Assembly (NCBI GenBank): GCA_965602805.1
Contig: CBFCZK010000007.1
Location: 62,001-126,000 of the forward strand
Length of the DNA: 64,000 bases
Source: Thiomicrorhabdus sp965602805
GTDB taxonomy: Bacteria; Pseudomonadota; Gammaproteobacteria; Thiomicrospirales; Thiomicrospiraceae
Reading direction: 5' to 3'
Program-made: the position numbers and the translations under genes
Shown here: one piece after another, positions 1 to 8,560 of the stretch
Numbering within the stretch: the first letter of the stretch is position 1
Layout of the letters: every line of letters starts with the position of its first letter
Notes under the pieces: model-generated
Told to the model about the DNA's origin: nothing
The model's database searches: none
The model's input: only the letters and a program-made list of their open reading frames with translations

Positions 1-2
1 AA

Positions 3-1313
3 GCTTTAGTCGATGTCAATTCCACAATGACCGACATCGCCAACGGAAAATTTGAAAGCCGCATTACAACTGACCTCAAAGGTGACTTAGGCACGCTTAA
101 AGACGGCGTTAATGCCTCGGCAAACAGTGTCGACTTTACCATGCAGGCATTGGGTACCGTCATGGATGCCATCAGCAACGGTGACTTCAGTGTACGTATG
201 GATAAAAAAATCCCAGGCGAGTTCCGCACGACTGTAGATAATGCCATGCAAAGTATGGACACCGCTGTCGCCGAATTAGCTGCGGTCATCACTAAGTTAA
301 GTCAAGGTGAGTTTGATGGACGTATCAGCACTGAACTAAAAGGCGACATGGATCAGCTTAAAACCAATGTTAACCAATCGGTACAACAGCTTGAAAGTGC
401 TATGTCTGAAATTATTGAGGCGATTGTTGCCCAAAGTGCTGGCGATCTCACAGCGCAGGTCAATGGACACTACGAAGGTGAACTGGAGCGTCTAAAACTA
501 GCCTTTAATGAAGGCGGTAGCAAACTAAACCAAGTCATCAATGGGGTGATGCAATCTGCCGATTCCGTCAGTCAAGCGAGCCAAGAAGTGGCCAGTGGCA
601 GTATGGATTTGAATCAACGTACTCAAAGCCAAGCCGCGTCTTTAGAAGAAACAGCGGCTGCGATGGAGGAACTCACCTCTACCATCAAACACAATACCGA
701 TAATGCGCGTACCGCAGATCAACTGTCCATGAATGCGCGTAGCCAAGCCCAACAGGGTCAAGCAGTCATGTCAGAAAGCATCGAGGCCATCAACGAAATC
801 AGTGAGTCAAGCAGTAAAATATCAGAAATTATTGGACTCATTGACAGTATCGCATTCCAAACCAATTTATTGGCATTGAACGCCGCCGTAGAGGCGGCGC
901 GTGCAGGGGAACATGGTCGTGGTTTTGCCGTAGTCGCCGCAGAAGTGCGTAATTTGGCAGGTAAATCAGCGGATGCGGCTAAGGATATTAAAGGTTTGAT
1001 TGAACGCTCGGCGAACAGCATTCAAAATGGTTCGGAAAAAATTGAACAGACCAGTCATTCGTTAAAAGAGATCAATGAATCCATATTGCAAGTCAGCAGT
1101 ATCGTCAGTGAAATATCGGCTGCATCGCAAGAGCAGCAAGTGGGGGTTGAGCAAGTCAATCAGGCGATTACTCAAATAGACCAAACAACCCAGCAAAATG
1201 CCGCTTTAGTTGAAGAAACCACTGCCGCGGCTGAATCTATGAGCAATGAAAGTGAACAATTGAAATCAGCGGTATCAGGCTTTAAAGCCAGTGGTAATTT
1301 ATTGCTTCAGTAA
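3..1313 (+). CDS. Methyl-accepting chemotaxis protein, 5' end outside window
   Basis: This is a chemoreceptor that passes ligand or redox signals to the CheA/CheW complex. The reading frame is open to the window edge, so the sensor and membrane part are missing; the first in-frame ATG (27) is not the true start. The visible N-terminal half contains repeated HAMP-like units (recurring Gly-Asp/Glu-Phe, Leu-Lys-Gly-Asp and Asp-x-Leu-Lys patterns), i.e. a poly-HAMP stalk. The C-terminal half is the long coiled coil of the MCP signalling domain, with its highly conserved tip (IAFQTNLLALNAAVEAARAG, near residues 285-305 of the visible part). Glu/Gln pairs flanking the tip are possible methylation sites. 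The protein lacks a CheR/CheB-docking pentapeptide: it ends in GNLLLQ. The family call is secure; the ligand cannot be told. Confidence 0.93.
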   Translation, partial: ALVDVNSTMTDIANGKFESRITTDLKGDLGTLKDGVNASANSVDFTMQALGTVMDAISNGDFSVRMDKKIPGEFRTTVDNAMQSMDTAVAELAAVITKLSQGEFDGRISTELKGDMDQLKTNVNQSVQQLESAMSEIIEAIVAQSAGDLTAQVNGHYEGELERLKLAFNEGGSKLNQVINGVMQSADSVSQASQEVASGSMDLNQRTQSQAASLEETAAAMEELTSTIKHNTDNARTADQLSMNARSQAQQGQAVMSESIEAINEISESSSKISEIIGLIDSIAFQTNLLALNAAVEAARAGEHGRGFAVVAAEVRNLAGKSADAAKDIKGLIERSANSIQNGSEKIEQTSHSLKEINESILQVSSIVSEISAASQEQQVGVEQVNQAITQIDQTTQQNAALVEETTAAAESMSNESEQLKSAVSGFKASGNLLLQ

Positions 1314-1634
1314 GGCTACCCTTTCTTAAAATACAAAGGGCTGTCTAAGGTAACTACGTTTATCGAAGATAGCCCCCAAACTGTATTATAATCAATCTCA
1401 TATTTAGGTCTAACCGTTAAATTATCGACTTAATTCCATTAAAAATTAGAGGCTATTACTTGCCTTTCATGCCCTTCCATTTAAATCAATATATCTAGCC
1501 TACTAATTCACCACTTACAAACTGCCAGGCCTAGTGTATTAGAATAATGAACCATCTTGAACAAAAACCACACTGATCAAAATAATTAAGCTAACAATTA
1601 ATTTACCTATTAACACACCTATAAAAGGCTTCAC
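1314..1634. other. Intergenic region, AT-rich, no gene seen
   Basis: About 320 bases between the chemoreceptor and a small lipoprotein gene. It is AT-rich with many stops in all frames. A degenerate relative of the palindrome family (GCCAGGCCTAGTG) lies near 1524-1536. I see no convincing terminator with a T-tract and no RNA gene. Confidence 0.4.
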
Positions 1635-1742
1635 ATGAAACAACTTATCACTCTATCCTTACTCGTCCTTGTGATTCTTACATTTGCAGGCTGTTCACTT
1701 ATTCCAGACCTTCCTGGGCCTATTGGCATTCCGGGGATTTAG
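1635..1742 (+). CDS. Very small predicted lipoprotein (35 aa)
   Basis: A 35-codon frame starting at ATG 1635 encodes a textbook lipoprotein signal: Met-Lys start, hydrophobic core and a lipobox ending Phe-Ala-Gly-Cys at residues 17-20. Only 15 residues follow (CSLIPDLPGPIGIPGI), rich in Pro, Gly and Ile. If made, it would be lipidated at Cys20 and tethered to a membrane. I do not recognise the family and infer no function. No strong Shine-Dalgarno sequence precedes it. The perfect lipobox in so short a frame makes chance less likely. Confidence 0.5.
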   Translation: MKQLITLSLLVLVILTFAGCSLIPDLPGPIGIPGI

Positions 1743-1838
1743 AACTGCCCTTTTTCTGCAATTGATATCCTAGTTCAAGTTTTTTTACCTGTGATAAGCG
1801 TAGAATTAAACTATTACAGAGTTATTAGGAGTTTATTC

Positions 1839-2435
1839 ATGACCACTTTTTTAAACTTTAAACCCCAACACTTGCTTTCAAAGCTATCAATTGCCCTGTT
1901 GAGTTTAGTGCTTTTCGGCCTATCCGGGTGTAGCACGATTCCTGTGTCGCAAGATTATCAAACGACAACAGCTTTGAAAAACTACGCGACGTACCAATGG
2001 TTACCGGTTGCTAAGCAGAGCGTACCGTCCACGGCCAGTCTTAAAAAGGCGCATCCATTTATTGCGTCACGTTTAGAAAAAGCAATCCAGGCGAACCTGC
2101 ACAACAGAAGAGCGATATTCGTACGCCAAGCGCCACAAGCTTATGTGACTTATCACTACAGCGTTAAGCAAATTCAGACAGTCGTACCCTCCACCACAAT
2201 TGGATTTGGATGGCATACACGAAGCTTAGGATTAGGCACTCGTTTTCCATTGGATTACACGACAGAAGTCTATGAAGAAGCTAAGTGGGGAATTGATATC
2301 CACAATGCAGAAGGAGAGTTGATTTGGCGTGGAGAGAGTGCCAGAGTGGTAGAAAACTTTGCTTCTCCACAAGAAGCTGAAAAAAGTACTCAGGCCATTG
2401 TTGATGCGATTTTGAAACAGTATCCACCGAAGTAG
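1839..2435 (+). CDS. DUF4136-type lipoprotein
   Basis: A predicted outer-membrane or periplasmic lipoprotein of about 198 residues. The frame is open from GTG 1791, but ATG 1839 is preferred because it has a Shine-Dalgarno-like TTAGGAG six bases upstream and gives a proper signal peptide ending in a lipobox (LSGC, mature Cys about residue 31). The mature part shows the DUF4136 pattern: an early Tyr-x-x-Tyr-Gln-Trp-Leu-Pro segment, a His-Pro and 'RLEKAIQANL' helix, then a C-terminal strand with 'GELIWRGESARVV'. The molecular role of this family is not established. A terminator directly follows the gene. Confidence 0.8.
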   Translation: MTTFLNFKPQHLLSKLSIALLSLVLFGLSGCSTIPVSQDYQTTTALKNYATYQWLPVAKQSVPSTASLKKAHPFIASRLEKAIQANLHNRRAIFVRQAPQAYVTYHYSVKQIQTVVPSTTIGFGWHTRSLGLGTRFPLDYTTEVYEEAKWGIDIHNAEGELIWRGESARVVENFASPQEAEKSTQAIVDAILKQYPPK

Positions 2436-2459
2436 GCTTCGATGACATCGTGCTCAATG

Positions 2460-2487
2460 ACACCCCCTTTTCTTGGGGTGTTTTTTT
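2460..2487 (+). terminator. Rho-independent terminator
   Basis: The stem ACACCCC (2460-2466) pairs with GGGGTGT (2475-2481) around an 8-base loop and runs into a tract of seven T. It ends transcription of the DUF4136 lipoprotein gene, ahead of the converging NfeD-like gene. Confidence 0.85.
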
Positions 2488-2513
2488 GAGGTGTTATTTT
2501 TTCTGAACTGAAT

Positions 2514-2954
2514 TTAGGCTGGTTTTTGAATAAACGCGACATTGTTCTTTAGCTCGACGACCAGAACCTCATCACCGTCCTGAACGTCAAACTCTGCGTT
2601 CTTCTTAAAACCCCAAGTCGTGCCTTTATAATCAACTCTTAGATGACCATCGTTTTCAACAATCAGGCCCGTTTCACCAACCTGCATGGTTTCTAATGGT
2701 AGGTCTTCTTTAGCCATGCCTTGCATCAAAAAGCCTCGTAATGCAAAGGTGAGAATACCCCCTAACACCATCGCCAGCAGTAATTGAACCTCACCGGATG
2801 GCCAACTCACGAAAAACCCAACGAGACCCACCAGAATGAAGGCGATGCCAAAAAACAGCATCACAAAAGTAACGCTTAATAGCTCCGCACCGAGTAATAA
2901 AACGCCCAGCGTTAACATGCCCCAAGCGGGAATAATCGGTAGTATATTTTCCAT
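2514..2954 (-). CDS. NfeD-like membrane protein (YbbJ family)
   Basis: A 146-residue membrane protein. The N-terminal 75 residues hold two to three hydrophobic segments rich in Gly and Leu, followed by a soluble C-terminal beta-barrel (OB-fold) domain of about 60 residues (VGETGLIVENDG ... DGDEVLVVEL), the layout of short NfeD/YbbJ proteins. The upstream neighbour on the same strand encodes an SPFH protein, 29 bases away. This NfeD-SPFH pairing is widely conserved (YbbJ-QmcA in E. coli), and the two are thought to act together in membrane microdomain or membrane-protein quality control. Length matches the short NfeD class, which lacks the ClpP-like protease domain. Confidence 0.88.
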   Translation of the reverse strand: MENILPIIPAWGMLTLGVLLLGAELLSVTFVMLFFGIAFILVGLVGFFVSWPSGEVQLLLAMVLGGILTFALRGFLMQGMAKEDLPLETMQVGETGLIVENDGHLRVDYKGTTWGFKKNAEFDVQDGDEVLVVELKNNVAFIQKPA

Positions 2955-2983
2955 CTGTTTTCCTTAATATTTCTTAATTTTTA

Positions 2984-3895
2984 TTAAGACCCTGAATTAT
3001 TTTGACCTAACAACGTCGCAAATGCAGCCAAAGAACCCACCATTTCTGACGTTTCAATCGGCACAACCACCTTGTTAGCCGAATCACTGGCCGCAAGTCC
3101 TGCAAATGCAGCAATACGATCTTTAGCCAGTAAAAAACTGGCCGCATCTTTATTATTCAACATCGCATGGTTAATCAATTCCATGGCTTTTTGCTCACCT
3201 GTTGCCAACTGTTCTTTCTCATATCTAACAGCATCCGCCATACGTTCAACGGCTTCGGCCTGTTTAAACGCTTGCTGACGTTCACCTTCGGCTTTTAGAA
3301 TCAGTGCATTTTTATCACCTTCGGCTTCGGTTTCCGTTGCACGACGACGACGTTCCGCTTCCATTTGCAGTTCCATCGCTGTTTGCACTGCTTGCGGTAC
3401 AGAAATATCAGCCACTTCAACACGGGTCACTTTTGCACCCCAAGTGCTACTCGCTAAATCTAACGCCGTCAGTAATACCGCATTTAAGTCCGCACGCGAA
3501 CTCAACGTTTCATCTAACTCCATGCGTCCAATCTCAGCACGTAAGGTCGTTTGCGCTAACTGCGCAATAGCGGCTTTCAAATCTCTGATTTCATAAGTCG
3601 CTTGCTTAGCATCGTTAATACGAATGAATACGACCGCATCGATTTGAATACTGACATTATCCTTTGTGATTACCGCTTGACGAGGCACATCAATAATCTG
3701 TTCCTGAGTACTGAAGACAGAACGTTTTTGATCCACAAAAGGAATCACAAAATTAATCCCCGCCCCCAAGGTGCGGTGATACTTGCCTAAGCGCTCTATT
3801 ACCCACAATTCGGCCTGTGAGACGATTTTTATCGCCAAAAATAGATAGATCAAAATTAAGATTGATACGGTTCCAACGAATCCTAAAAACTCCAC
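2984..3895 (-). CDS. qmcA: SPFH/Band 7 membrane protein, QmcA-like
   Basis: A stomatin/prohibitin family protein of about 303 residues, close to E. coli QmcA in length. It has one N-terminal transmembrane segment, then the SPFH domain (LWVIERLGKYHRTLGAGINFVI ... near residues 25-45, and a conserved 'RAEIGRMELDETLSSRA' segment), then a coiled coil rich in Ala, Glu and Arg and a hydrophobic tail. The frame could begin at ATG 3913, but the GTG at 3895 is preferred: AAGGAG sits six bases before it, inside the longer reading. It is the first gene of a pair with the NfeD-like gene and presumably forms membrane-bound oligomers with it. Confidence 0.88.
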   Translation of the reverse strand: MEFLGFVGTVSILILIYLFLAIKIVSQAELWVIERLGKYHRTLGAGINFVIPFVDQKRSVFSTQEQIIDVPRQAVITKDNVSIQIDAVVFIRINDAKQATYEIRDLKAAIAQLAQTTLRAEIGRMELDETLSSRADLNAVLLTALDLASSTWGAKVTRVEVADISVPQAVQTAMELQMEAERRRRATETEAEGDKNALILKAEGERQQAFKQAEAVERMADAVRYEKEQLATGEQKAMELINHAMLNNKDAASFLLAKDRIAAFAGLAASDSANKVVVPIETSEMVGSLAAFATLLGQNNSGS

Positions 3896-4090
3896 ACGAC
3901 ACTCCTTTTGCATTCCAAGCGAATAGCTTAGAGATACTGAAAATAATGATGATAAAAACTGCTGAAATCATCATACATTACCCATACCCTGAAATGTAGT
4001 GAAATTACTAAGTGACTGATTAATTGGTTTTATCAGCTTGGGCTTATCATATTGGATTTTACACACGATATTTAGTATGGCCAGGCCTGG

Positions 4091-6379
4091 TTACATCATC
4101 TCTTGTGGGTCGACATCAATACTCCATCGCACTTTGCGTGCGAGTGGACTTTTATAAATATGTGGCTCTAACTCCCGTAAAACACGGTGCAGTTGTCCAC
4201 GCTCTGCCGATTGTAGTAACAGCTGAAAACGATAACGTCCCTGACGGCGTAACATCGGTGCGGCGACCGGCCCCCAAAATTCGACATCAGACTCTTTTCC
4301 TGACTCGGTCATAAACTGTTGTTGATTCAGTTCAAGCCCTGCTTTTAAAGAGTGTAAAAAGGCCATGACATCATTCGGATTAGAAGCTTCCGAACGAATC
4401 AATATCTGATAACGAGTCGGCGGTAATTTGGCACGAATCCGTTCATCTAAAGCTTGTTGTGCAAAGGCATCATAGCCTTCTCGAATCAGCGTAATCAGTA
4501 AAGGATGATCGGGATGGTGTGTTTGAATTAAGACTTCGCCCTGCTTTTCTGCACGCCCCGCACGCCCTGCTACCTGGAGAATCAATTGTGCCATCCGTTC
4601 CGGCGCACGATAATCTGCACTGAAGAGCCCTTGATCGACATCGAGAATACCCACTAAGGTGACATTCGGAAAATGGTGACCTTTGGCGAGCATTTGTGTG
4701 CCAATCAAAATATCCGCTTCACCGCGTTGCGCAATACCGGTTAGTTCGGCCATCTTGCCTTTTAAACGTGTGGTATCGCGGTCGATTCGTAAGATACTAT
4801 TCTCTGGAAACCACTCGGTAATCGCCTCTTCCAGGCGCTCAGTTCCTTGACCTACTTTAACGAACTCTTCGCCGTCGCAACTCGGGCAACTCTCTGGCGC
4901 GGCTTCTTGCTCTCCGCAATGATGGCATTGTAGATAGTCATTGATTTTGCCCGTATGCAGCGTCATATTGGCATCGCAACTTGGACAACTGGCTTGCCAA
5001 CCACACTCATGACACATTAAAACAGGGGCAAACCCGCGTCTATTCAAAAACAGTAAAACTTGCCCGCCTTTTTCCAAATGTGTCGTCATCGCGGTTTGTA
5101 ACTTTCGCGACACCCCTTCTTGAATTTTTTCACCGCGAATATCCAACAGCTTTAAACTCGGCAATTTGGCATTCCCGGCACGTTGTTTCAATTTAAGGTG
5201 GTGATAACGACCGCTTTTGACATTATGCAGACTCTCTAACGAGGGAGTGGCTGAGCCCATGACCACCGGTACTTTTTCTTGGAACGCTCTGCGTACCAAT
5301 AAATCCCTCGCCGAATAACGGAAACCTTCTTGTTGTTTATATGACAAATCGTGCTCTTCATCAATAATGCAGATGCCTAAATCTTTAAAGGGCGTAAAAA
5401 GCGCTGAACGCGTCCCCAAAAGCACACTCACTTGACCTGTTCGCACCAAATGCCAAGCGCAATGGCGTTCCGCATCGTTTAAACCCGAATGCAAAGTCGC
5501 CACACGGGTTTGCAGTTGAGCCTCAAATCGCGACACCATCTGCGGCGTCAAGCCAATCTCTGGGACTAACACTAGCGCTTGTTTTCCTTGTTTTAAAACC
5601 GCCTCAATCATGCCCAGATAGACTTCTGTTTTACCACTGCCGGTAATCCCCTGCACCAGAAAACTGGCGAATGGGTTGTCTTTTTCCAACCACTCGGTGA
5701 CGCTGTTAACGGCTTCTTGCTGCTCTTCATTCAAAACATGATTGGGCGAAGGAGGATAATCCGATTCGAGCAGACAAGGGCCTTTTCGCTCTTCGACCCA
5801 GCCTAACTCGATAAACTTATTCAGCGCGGGTCGCCAATTATCAGAATCTTGTGACAAGTGCGTTGAACTCAACATTGGGCGTTGTGCATTTTGAAAGCTC
5901 GCCAATACCGATTTTTGCCGTTTAGCATTCCCTGCAATATCGCTTTGCTGAATGGTTTTACCCAGTTCGGTCAACTGCCAATGGGCCACGCCTAGAATTC
6001 GACTTGGCTCTCCTTGGCGCAACCGCTTGGGCAGAGCGGCAGCAATCACTTCGCCAATCGGCTCATGATAGTACTGACTCGCCCACTGAAACAGGCTAAG
6101 GTCTTCAGCTGAAAATAGGGCTTCCGAGTCGATGGCTTCACTAATCGGCTTGATTTTAGCCACCTCAAAATCAGCACTGTCCGTAATCGCCATCACCAGG
6201 CCGACAATTTTTTTGTTTCTAAACGGCACCCAGACGCGCCCGCCGACGACTGCAATCTGAGCCGGTGCTTCTGCTATCTCTGCCTCTGACAGTAAATCCT
6301 GCACAGGTTCGAGCAGATAATCTAACGGAAACAGAAACGGACCCGGAACGGCCACTTTGGCGATTTTAAGATTGGACAT
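4091..6379 (-). CDS. priA: Primosomal protein N', replication restart helicase
   Basis: PriA is the 3'-5' DNA helicase that recognises stalled forks and reloads the replisome. The 762-residue protein shows the N-terminal DNA-binding domain (VAVPGPFLFPLDYLL), Walker A GITGSGKTEVYL, the DEEH box, a GSATPS motif, the eight-cysteine zinc region (CHECGW..C..C and CHHCG..C..C) between the helicase lobes, and the 'QMLAKGHHFPNVTLV' and 'QVAGRAGRAEKQGEV' motifs. ATG 6379 is chosen because it gives the usual N-terminus; an in-frame GTG at 6394 is possible. The stop codon abuts a one-mismatch copy of the repeated palindrome (4080-4091). It appears to be a single-gene unit. Confidence 0.95.
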   Translation of the reverse strand: MSNLKIAKVAVPGPFLFPLDYLLEPVQDLLSEAEIAEAPAQIAVVGGRVWVPFRNKKIVGLVMAITDSADFEVAKIKPISEAIDSEALFSAEDLSLFQWASQYYHEPIGEVIAAALPKRLRQGEPSRILGVAHWQLTELGKTIQQSDIAGNAKRQKSVLASFQNAQRPMLSSTHLSQDSDNWRPALNKFIELGWVEERKGPCLLESDYPPSPNHVLNEEQQEAVNSVTEWLEKDNPFASFLVQGITGSGKTEVYLGMIEAVLKQGKQALVLVPEIGLTPQMVSRFEAQLQTRVATLHSGLNDAERHCAWHLVRTGQVSVLLGTRSALFTPFKDLGICIIDEEHDLSYKQQEGFRYSARDLLVRRAFQEKVPVVMGSATPSLESLHNVKSGRYHHLKLKQRAGNAKLPSLKLLDIRGEKIQEGVSRKLQTAMTTHLEKGGQVLLFLNRRGFAPVLMCHECGWQASCPSCDANMTLHTGKINDYLQCHHCGEQEAAPESCPSCDGEEFVKVGQGTERLEEAITEWFPENSILRIDRDTTRLKGKMAELTGIAQRGEADILIGTQMLAKGHHFPNVTLVGILDVDQGLFSADYRAPERMAQLILQVAGRAGRAEKQGEVLIQTHHPDHPLLITLIREGYDAFAQQALDERIRAKLPPTRYQILIRSEASNPNDVMAFLHSLKAGLELNQQQFMTESGKESDVEFWGPVAAPMLRRQGRYRFQLLLQSAERGQLHRVLRELEPHIYKSPLARKVRWSIDVDPQEMM

Positions 6380-6684
6380 AGACAGGGACAACACAGCACT
6401 CTTTATAGAGAATCGTTTTTATAAAAACAGTGGACTCATTCTACCCAATATTAAAGCTGACGATTCAACTCAATACAGCGCAGTGATGATTACAAAACGA
6501 TTAAATCCATTAACCTCATCAAAATGACTAAACCGATTAAACCCATTCACTCTTTATCTGCCAACCTAATAGTCTGACGCTGGCTTCAGACTCAGGACAG
6601 AATCATTCATGGGTTTATTCAATCTGTTTTTTCAACATAGGCGTAATCTAGGAGCTGAGCAAATTGATTCAAGAGGATTTAATC

Positions 6685-7227
6685 ATGTTAAAAGTAATCT
6701 CAGCCATCGTTCTATTAGGTCTTACGCTTTCAGTCAGCGCAAACGACTCTCGCCATTTTTCTAAAACTGCGCCGAATGCGCACTCCGATTATCGCGATGA
6801 TAACCGTTACAAAACGACACGCTCTTCGAAACATTACTCTAAGCATGATTATAACCACGCCTATGCAGAGCCACGTCATAGCATTAAACATTCATCTCGC
6901 TATGACAATTCACATTATGCAAAACATTCACAATTTGATTATCGCTCAAGCCATCGTTCTGAACATCGCCCTATCCATCAATATGTGCAAACAAGCCACG
7001 GCTACCGTCATCCAGCGAAAGTAACAAAGTCGCATAAAGTGTTTTCACCGCTAAAACGTCATCAGGTTTTACCGGCTCATATGTCTTACGGTCGTGTACC
7101 GATGCGAGTAGAAAATAGACTTGGGCGTTTACCTTCTCATTTAATGCGTGTGGCGATTGGGCGTGATATTGCGGTTATTCACATTACAAACCGCGTTGTG
7201 CATGAAATTATCCGCGGACTGCTTTAG
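6685..7227 (+). CDS. Secreted histidine-rich protein with RcnB/CigR-like C-terminus
   Basis: A predicted periplasmic protein of about 180 residues. ATG 6685 is preferred over TTG 6664 because AGAGGA precedes it at proper spacing and the product then starts with a cleavable signal peptide (cleavage near LSVSA-N). The central 90 residues are low-complexity and very rich in His, Ser, Tyr and Arg, which suggests metal binding. The last 55 residues (HQVLPAHMSYGRVP ... VAIGRDIAVIHITNRVVHEI) match the repeated Leu-Pro plus 'RVGxD-hydrophobic-T-x-V-V' pattern of RcnB/CigR-type proteins. The next gene encodes the same C-terminal domain on a lipoprotein anchor. Function is inferred only as envelope and possibly metal-related. 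Confidence 0.6.
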   Translation: MLKVISAIVLLGLTLSVSANDSRHFSKTAPNAHSDYRDDNRYKTTRSSKHYSKHDYNHAYAEPRHSIKHSSRYDNSHYAKHSQFDYRSSHRSEHRPIHQYVQTSHGYRHPAKVTKSHKVFSPLKRHQVLPAHMSYGRVPMRVENRLGRLPSHLMRVAIGRDIAVIHITNRVVHEIIRGLL

Positions 7228-7366
7228 CAACTATTTCAGAAAGGCTTTATCTCATCAGCAGACAATACCGTCTGCTGGCTTGATTTCGTTCAAGTTATTT
7301 AATTCCTTTTAGTGGTATGCTGAACATGCATAGGTATCTGATACCCAAAACAAAAAGGAATTTGTC

Positions 7367-7765
7367 ATGTCAAAAAAACTCCTATTACTGGCGCTTGTTA
7401 GTGCCTCTTTATTGCTGAATGGCTGTGTCACGCGCCAAGCAGTGGTCGTCAAAACGCATTCACCAGGAATATCCACCAGCTTTTATTTTAGTGATGTTGA
7501 TCGCAGTCGAATCAAAGGTTATTACCTTTATAATCGCCCTTATAGCAAACCGATTCCACCAGGCCATAGAAAACAACGTTCGCCTCGCTACCAACGCCAT
7601 CAAGTTCTGCCTCGCGGAGTCGCTTATAGTCGCTTACCGTCCCACTTAGACAGCCGTTTACCGAGACTACCGGTAGGCTATATCCGCATTAGAGTCGGTG
7701 GCGATGTCATGATTATGAATGTCAGAACTCGGGTGATTTACGATGTTATGTTTGGGTTAGATTAG
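7367..7765 (+). CDS. Lipoprotein with RcnB/CigR-like C-terminal domain
   Basis: A 132-residue predicted lipoprotein, with AAAAAGGAAT before ATG 7367, a Lys-Lys start, a hydrophobic core and lipobox LLNGC (Cys20). The C-terminal 55 residues (RHQVLPRGVAYSRLPS ... RIRVGGDVMIMNVRTRVIYDVM) are clearly related to the end of the preceding gene, sharing HQVLP, Y-x-R-x-P, R-L-x-R-L-P and the final GD-x-hydrophobic strand. The two are probably products of duplication, one soluble and one lipid-anchored. The central part is Pro/Arg-rich instead of His-rich. Specific function unknown. Confidence 0.65.
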   Translation: MSKKLLLLALVSASLLLNGCVTRQAVVVKTHSPGISTSFYFSDVDRSRIKGYYLYNRPYSKPIPPGHRKQRSPRYQRHQVLPRGVAYSRLPSHLDSRLPRLPVGYIRIRVGGDVMIMNVRTRVIYDVMFGLD

Positions 7766-7791
7766 CTTTAACAGAAACGCCTAAAAATGAG

Positions 7792-7828
7792 CAGGCCTGG
7801 TTAAAATTTTGTTCTTTAACCAGGCCTG
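7792..7828. repeat. Inverted pair of the repeated palindrome
   Basis: Two copies of the CAGGCCTGGT palindrome lie here with extended flanks, so that 7792-7805 (CAGGCCTGGTTAAA) is exactly complementary to 7815-7828, around a 9-base loop. The 14-bp stem could act as a terminator after the lipoprotein gene, although no long T-tract follows. The second copy contains an exact ACCAGGCCTGGT at 7819-7830; the first has one mismatch. Confidence 0.8.
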
Positions 7829-7945
7829 GTCATATTACAATCCGCATGACAATCTGTATAAAACCCTAGTTTCTTGATAAACATGCCCTTCTCCTGCCAA
7901 AATCGTTAAAATATGGGCATTACTCTTAAATTTAAAACGCCCATT

Positions 7946-8560
7946 ATGTCCACATTTACTCAGTCAATTCCAGCCTATTTAGCGAGCTTTGTACGCCTGC
8001 AAAACTCAATACAAAATCGTCTCGGCCAAGTCATAGCTTGGGCCAATCTCTCTCTGGTGATGATTACCGCGCTGGTTGTCATTTTGCGTTATGGATTTGA
8101 TACCGGCTCCATCGCCTTGCAAGAAAGCGTCATGTATAACCATGCATTCTTATTTATGCTGGGCATCGCTTACACCTATCAGCTGGATAAGCATGTCCGT
8201 GTGGATGTTTTTTACGCGATGTATTCGGCCCGCAAAAAAGCTTGGGTTAACCTCCTGGGTACCTTATTATTTACCCTGCCAGCGATGGTTTTTATTATTT
8301 GGGCAGGCTGGGACTACGTTGCGGTCAGTTGGAAAATTCAAGAAAGTTCGGCTGAAGCAGGCGGAATCGCTTATCTCTATCTCTTAAAAAGCTTAATCAT
8401 CATTATGGCCGTATTAGTCATTTCTCAAGCCCTTTCGGTGGCAAGTCAGTCAGGGCTAGAACTGTTTGCGACAAGTTATGTCAGCACCGAAGATGGCATC
8501 AAGCATTCACATCCTAAAGCCGTTGAGAAGGTCGCGGATGAGATGGGAGGTAAGCTCTAA
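7946..8560 (+). CDS. dctQ: TRAP transporter small permease (DctQ family)
   Basis: The small four-helix membrane subunit of a TRAP transporter, which supports sodium-driven uptake of an organic acid or related solute. Hydrophobic segments follow in order at about residues 34-56, 70-88, 104-128 and 150-170, with the typical 'RYGFDTGSIALQESVMYNHAFLFMLGIAYTY' region between the first two and 'HVRVDVFY' after. The frame could begin at ATG 7913; 7946 is chosen on length, and neither has a good Shine-Dalgarno. The segment between the two ATGs carries complementary ATGGGC/GCCCAT arms. The stop codon overlaps the dctM start (TAATG), so the two are co-translated. No DctP binding protein is adjacent. 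Confidence 0.85.
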   Translation: MSTFTQSIPAYLASFVRLQNSIQNRLGQVIAWANLSLVMITALVVILRYGFDTGSIALQESVMYNHAFLFMLGIAYTYQLDKHVRVDVFYAMYSARKKAWVNLLGTLLFTLPAMVFIIWAGWDYVAVSWKIQESSAEAGGIAYLYLLKSLIIIMAVLVISQALSVASQSGLELFATSYVSTEDGIKHSHPKAVEKVADEMGGKL

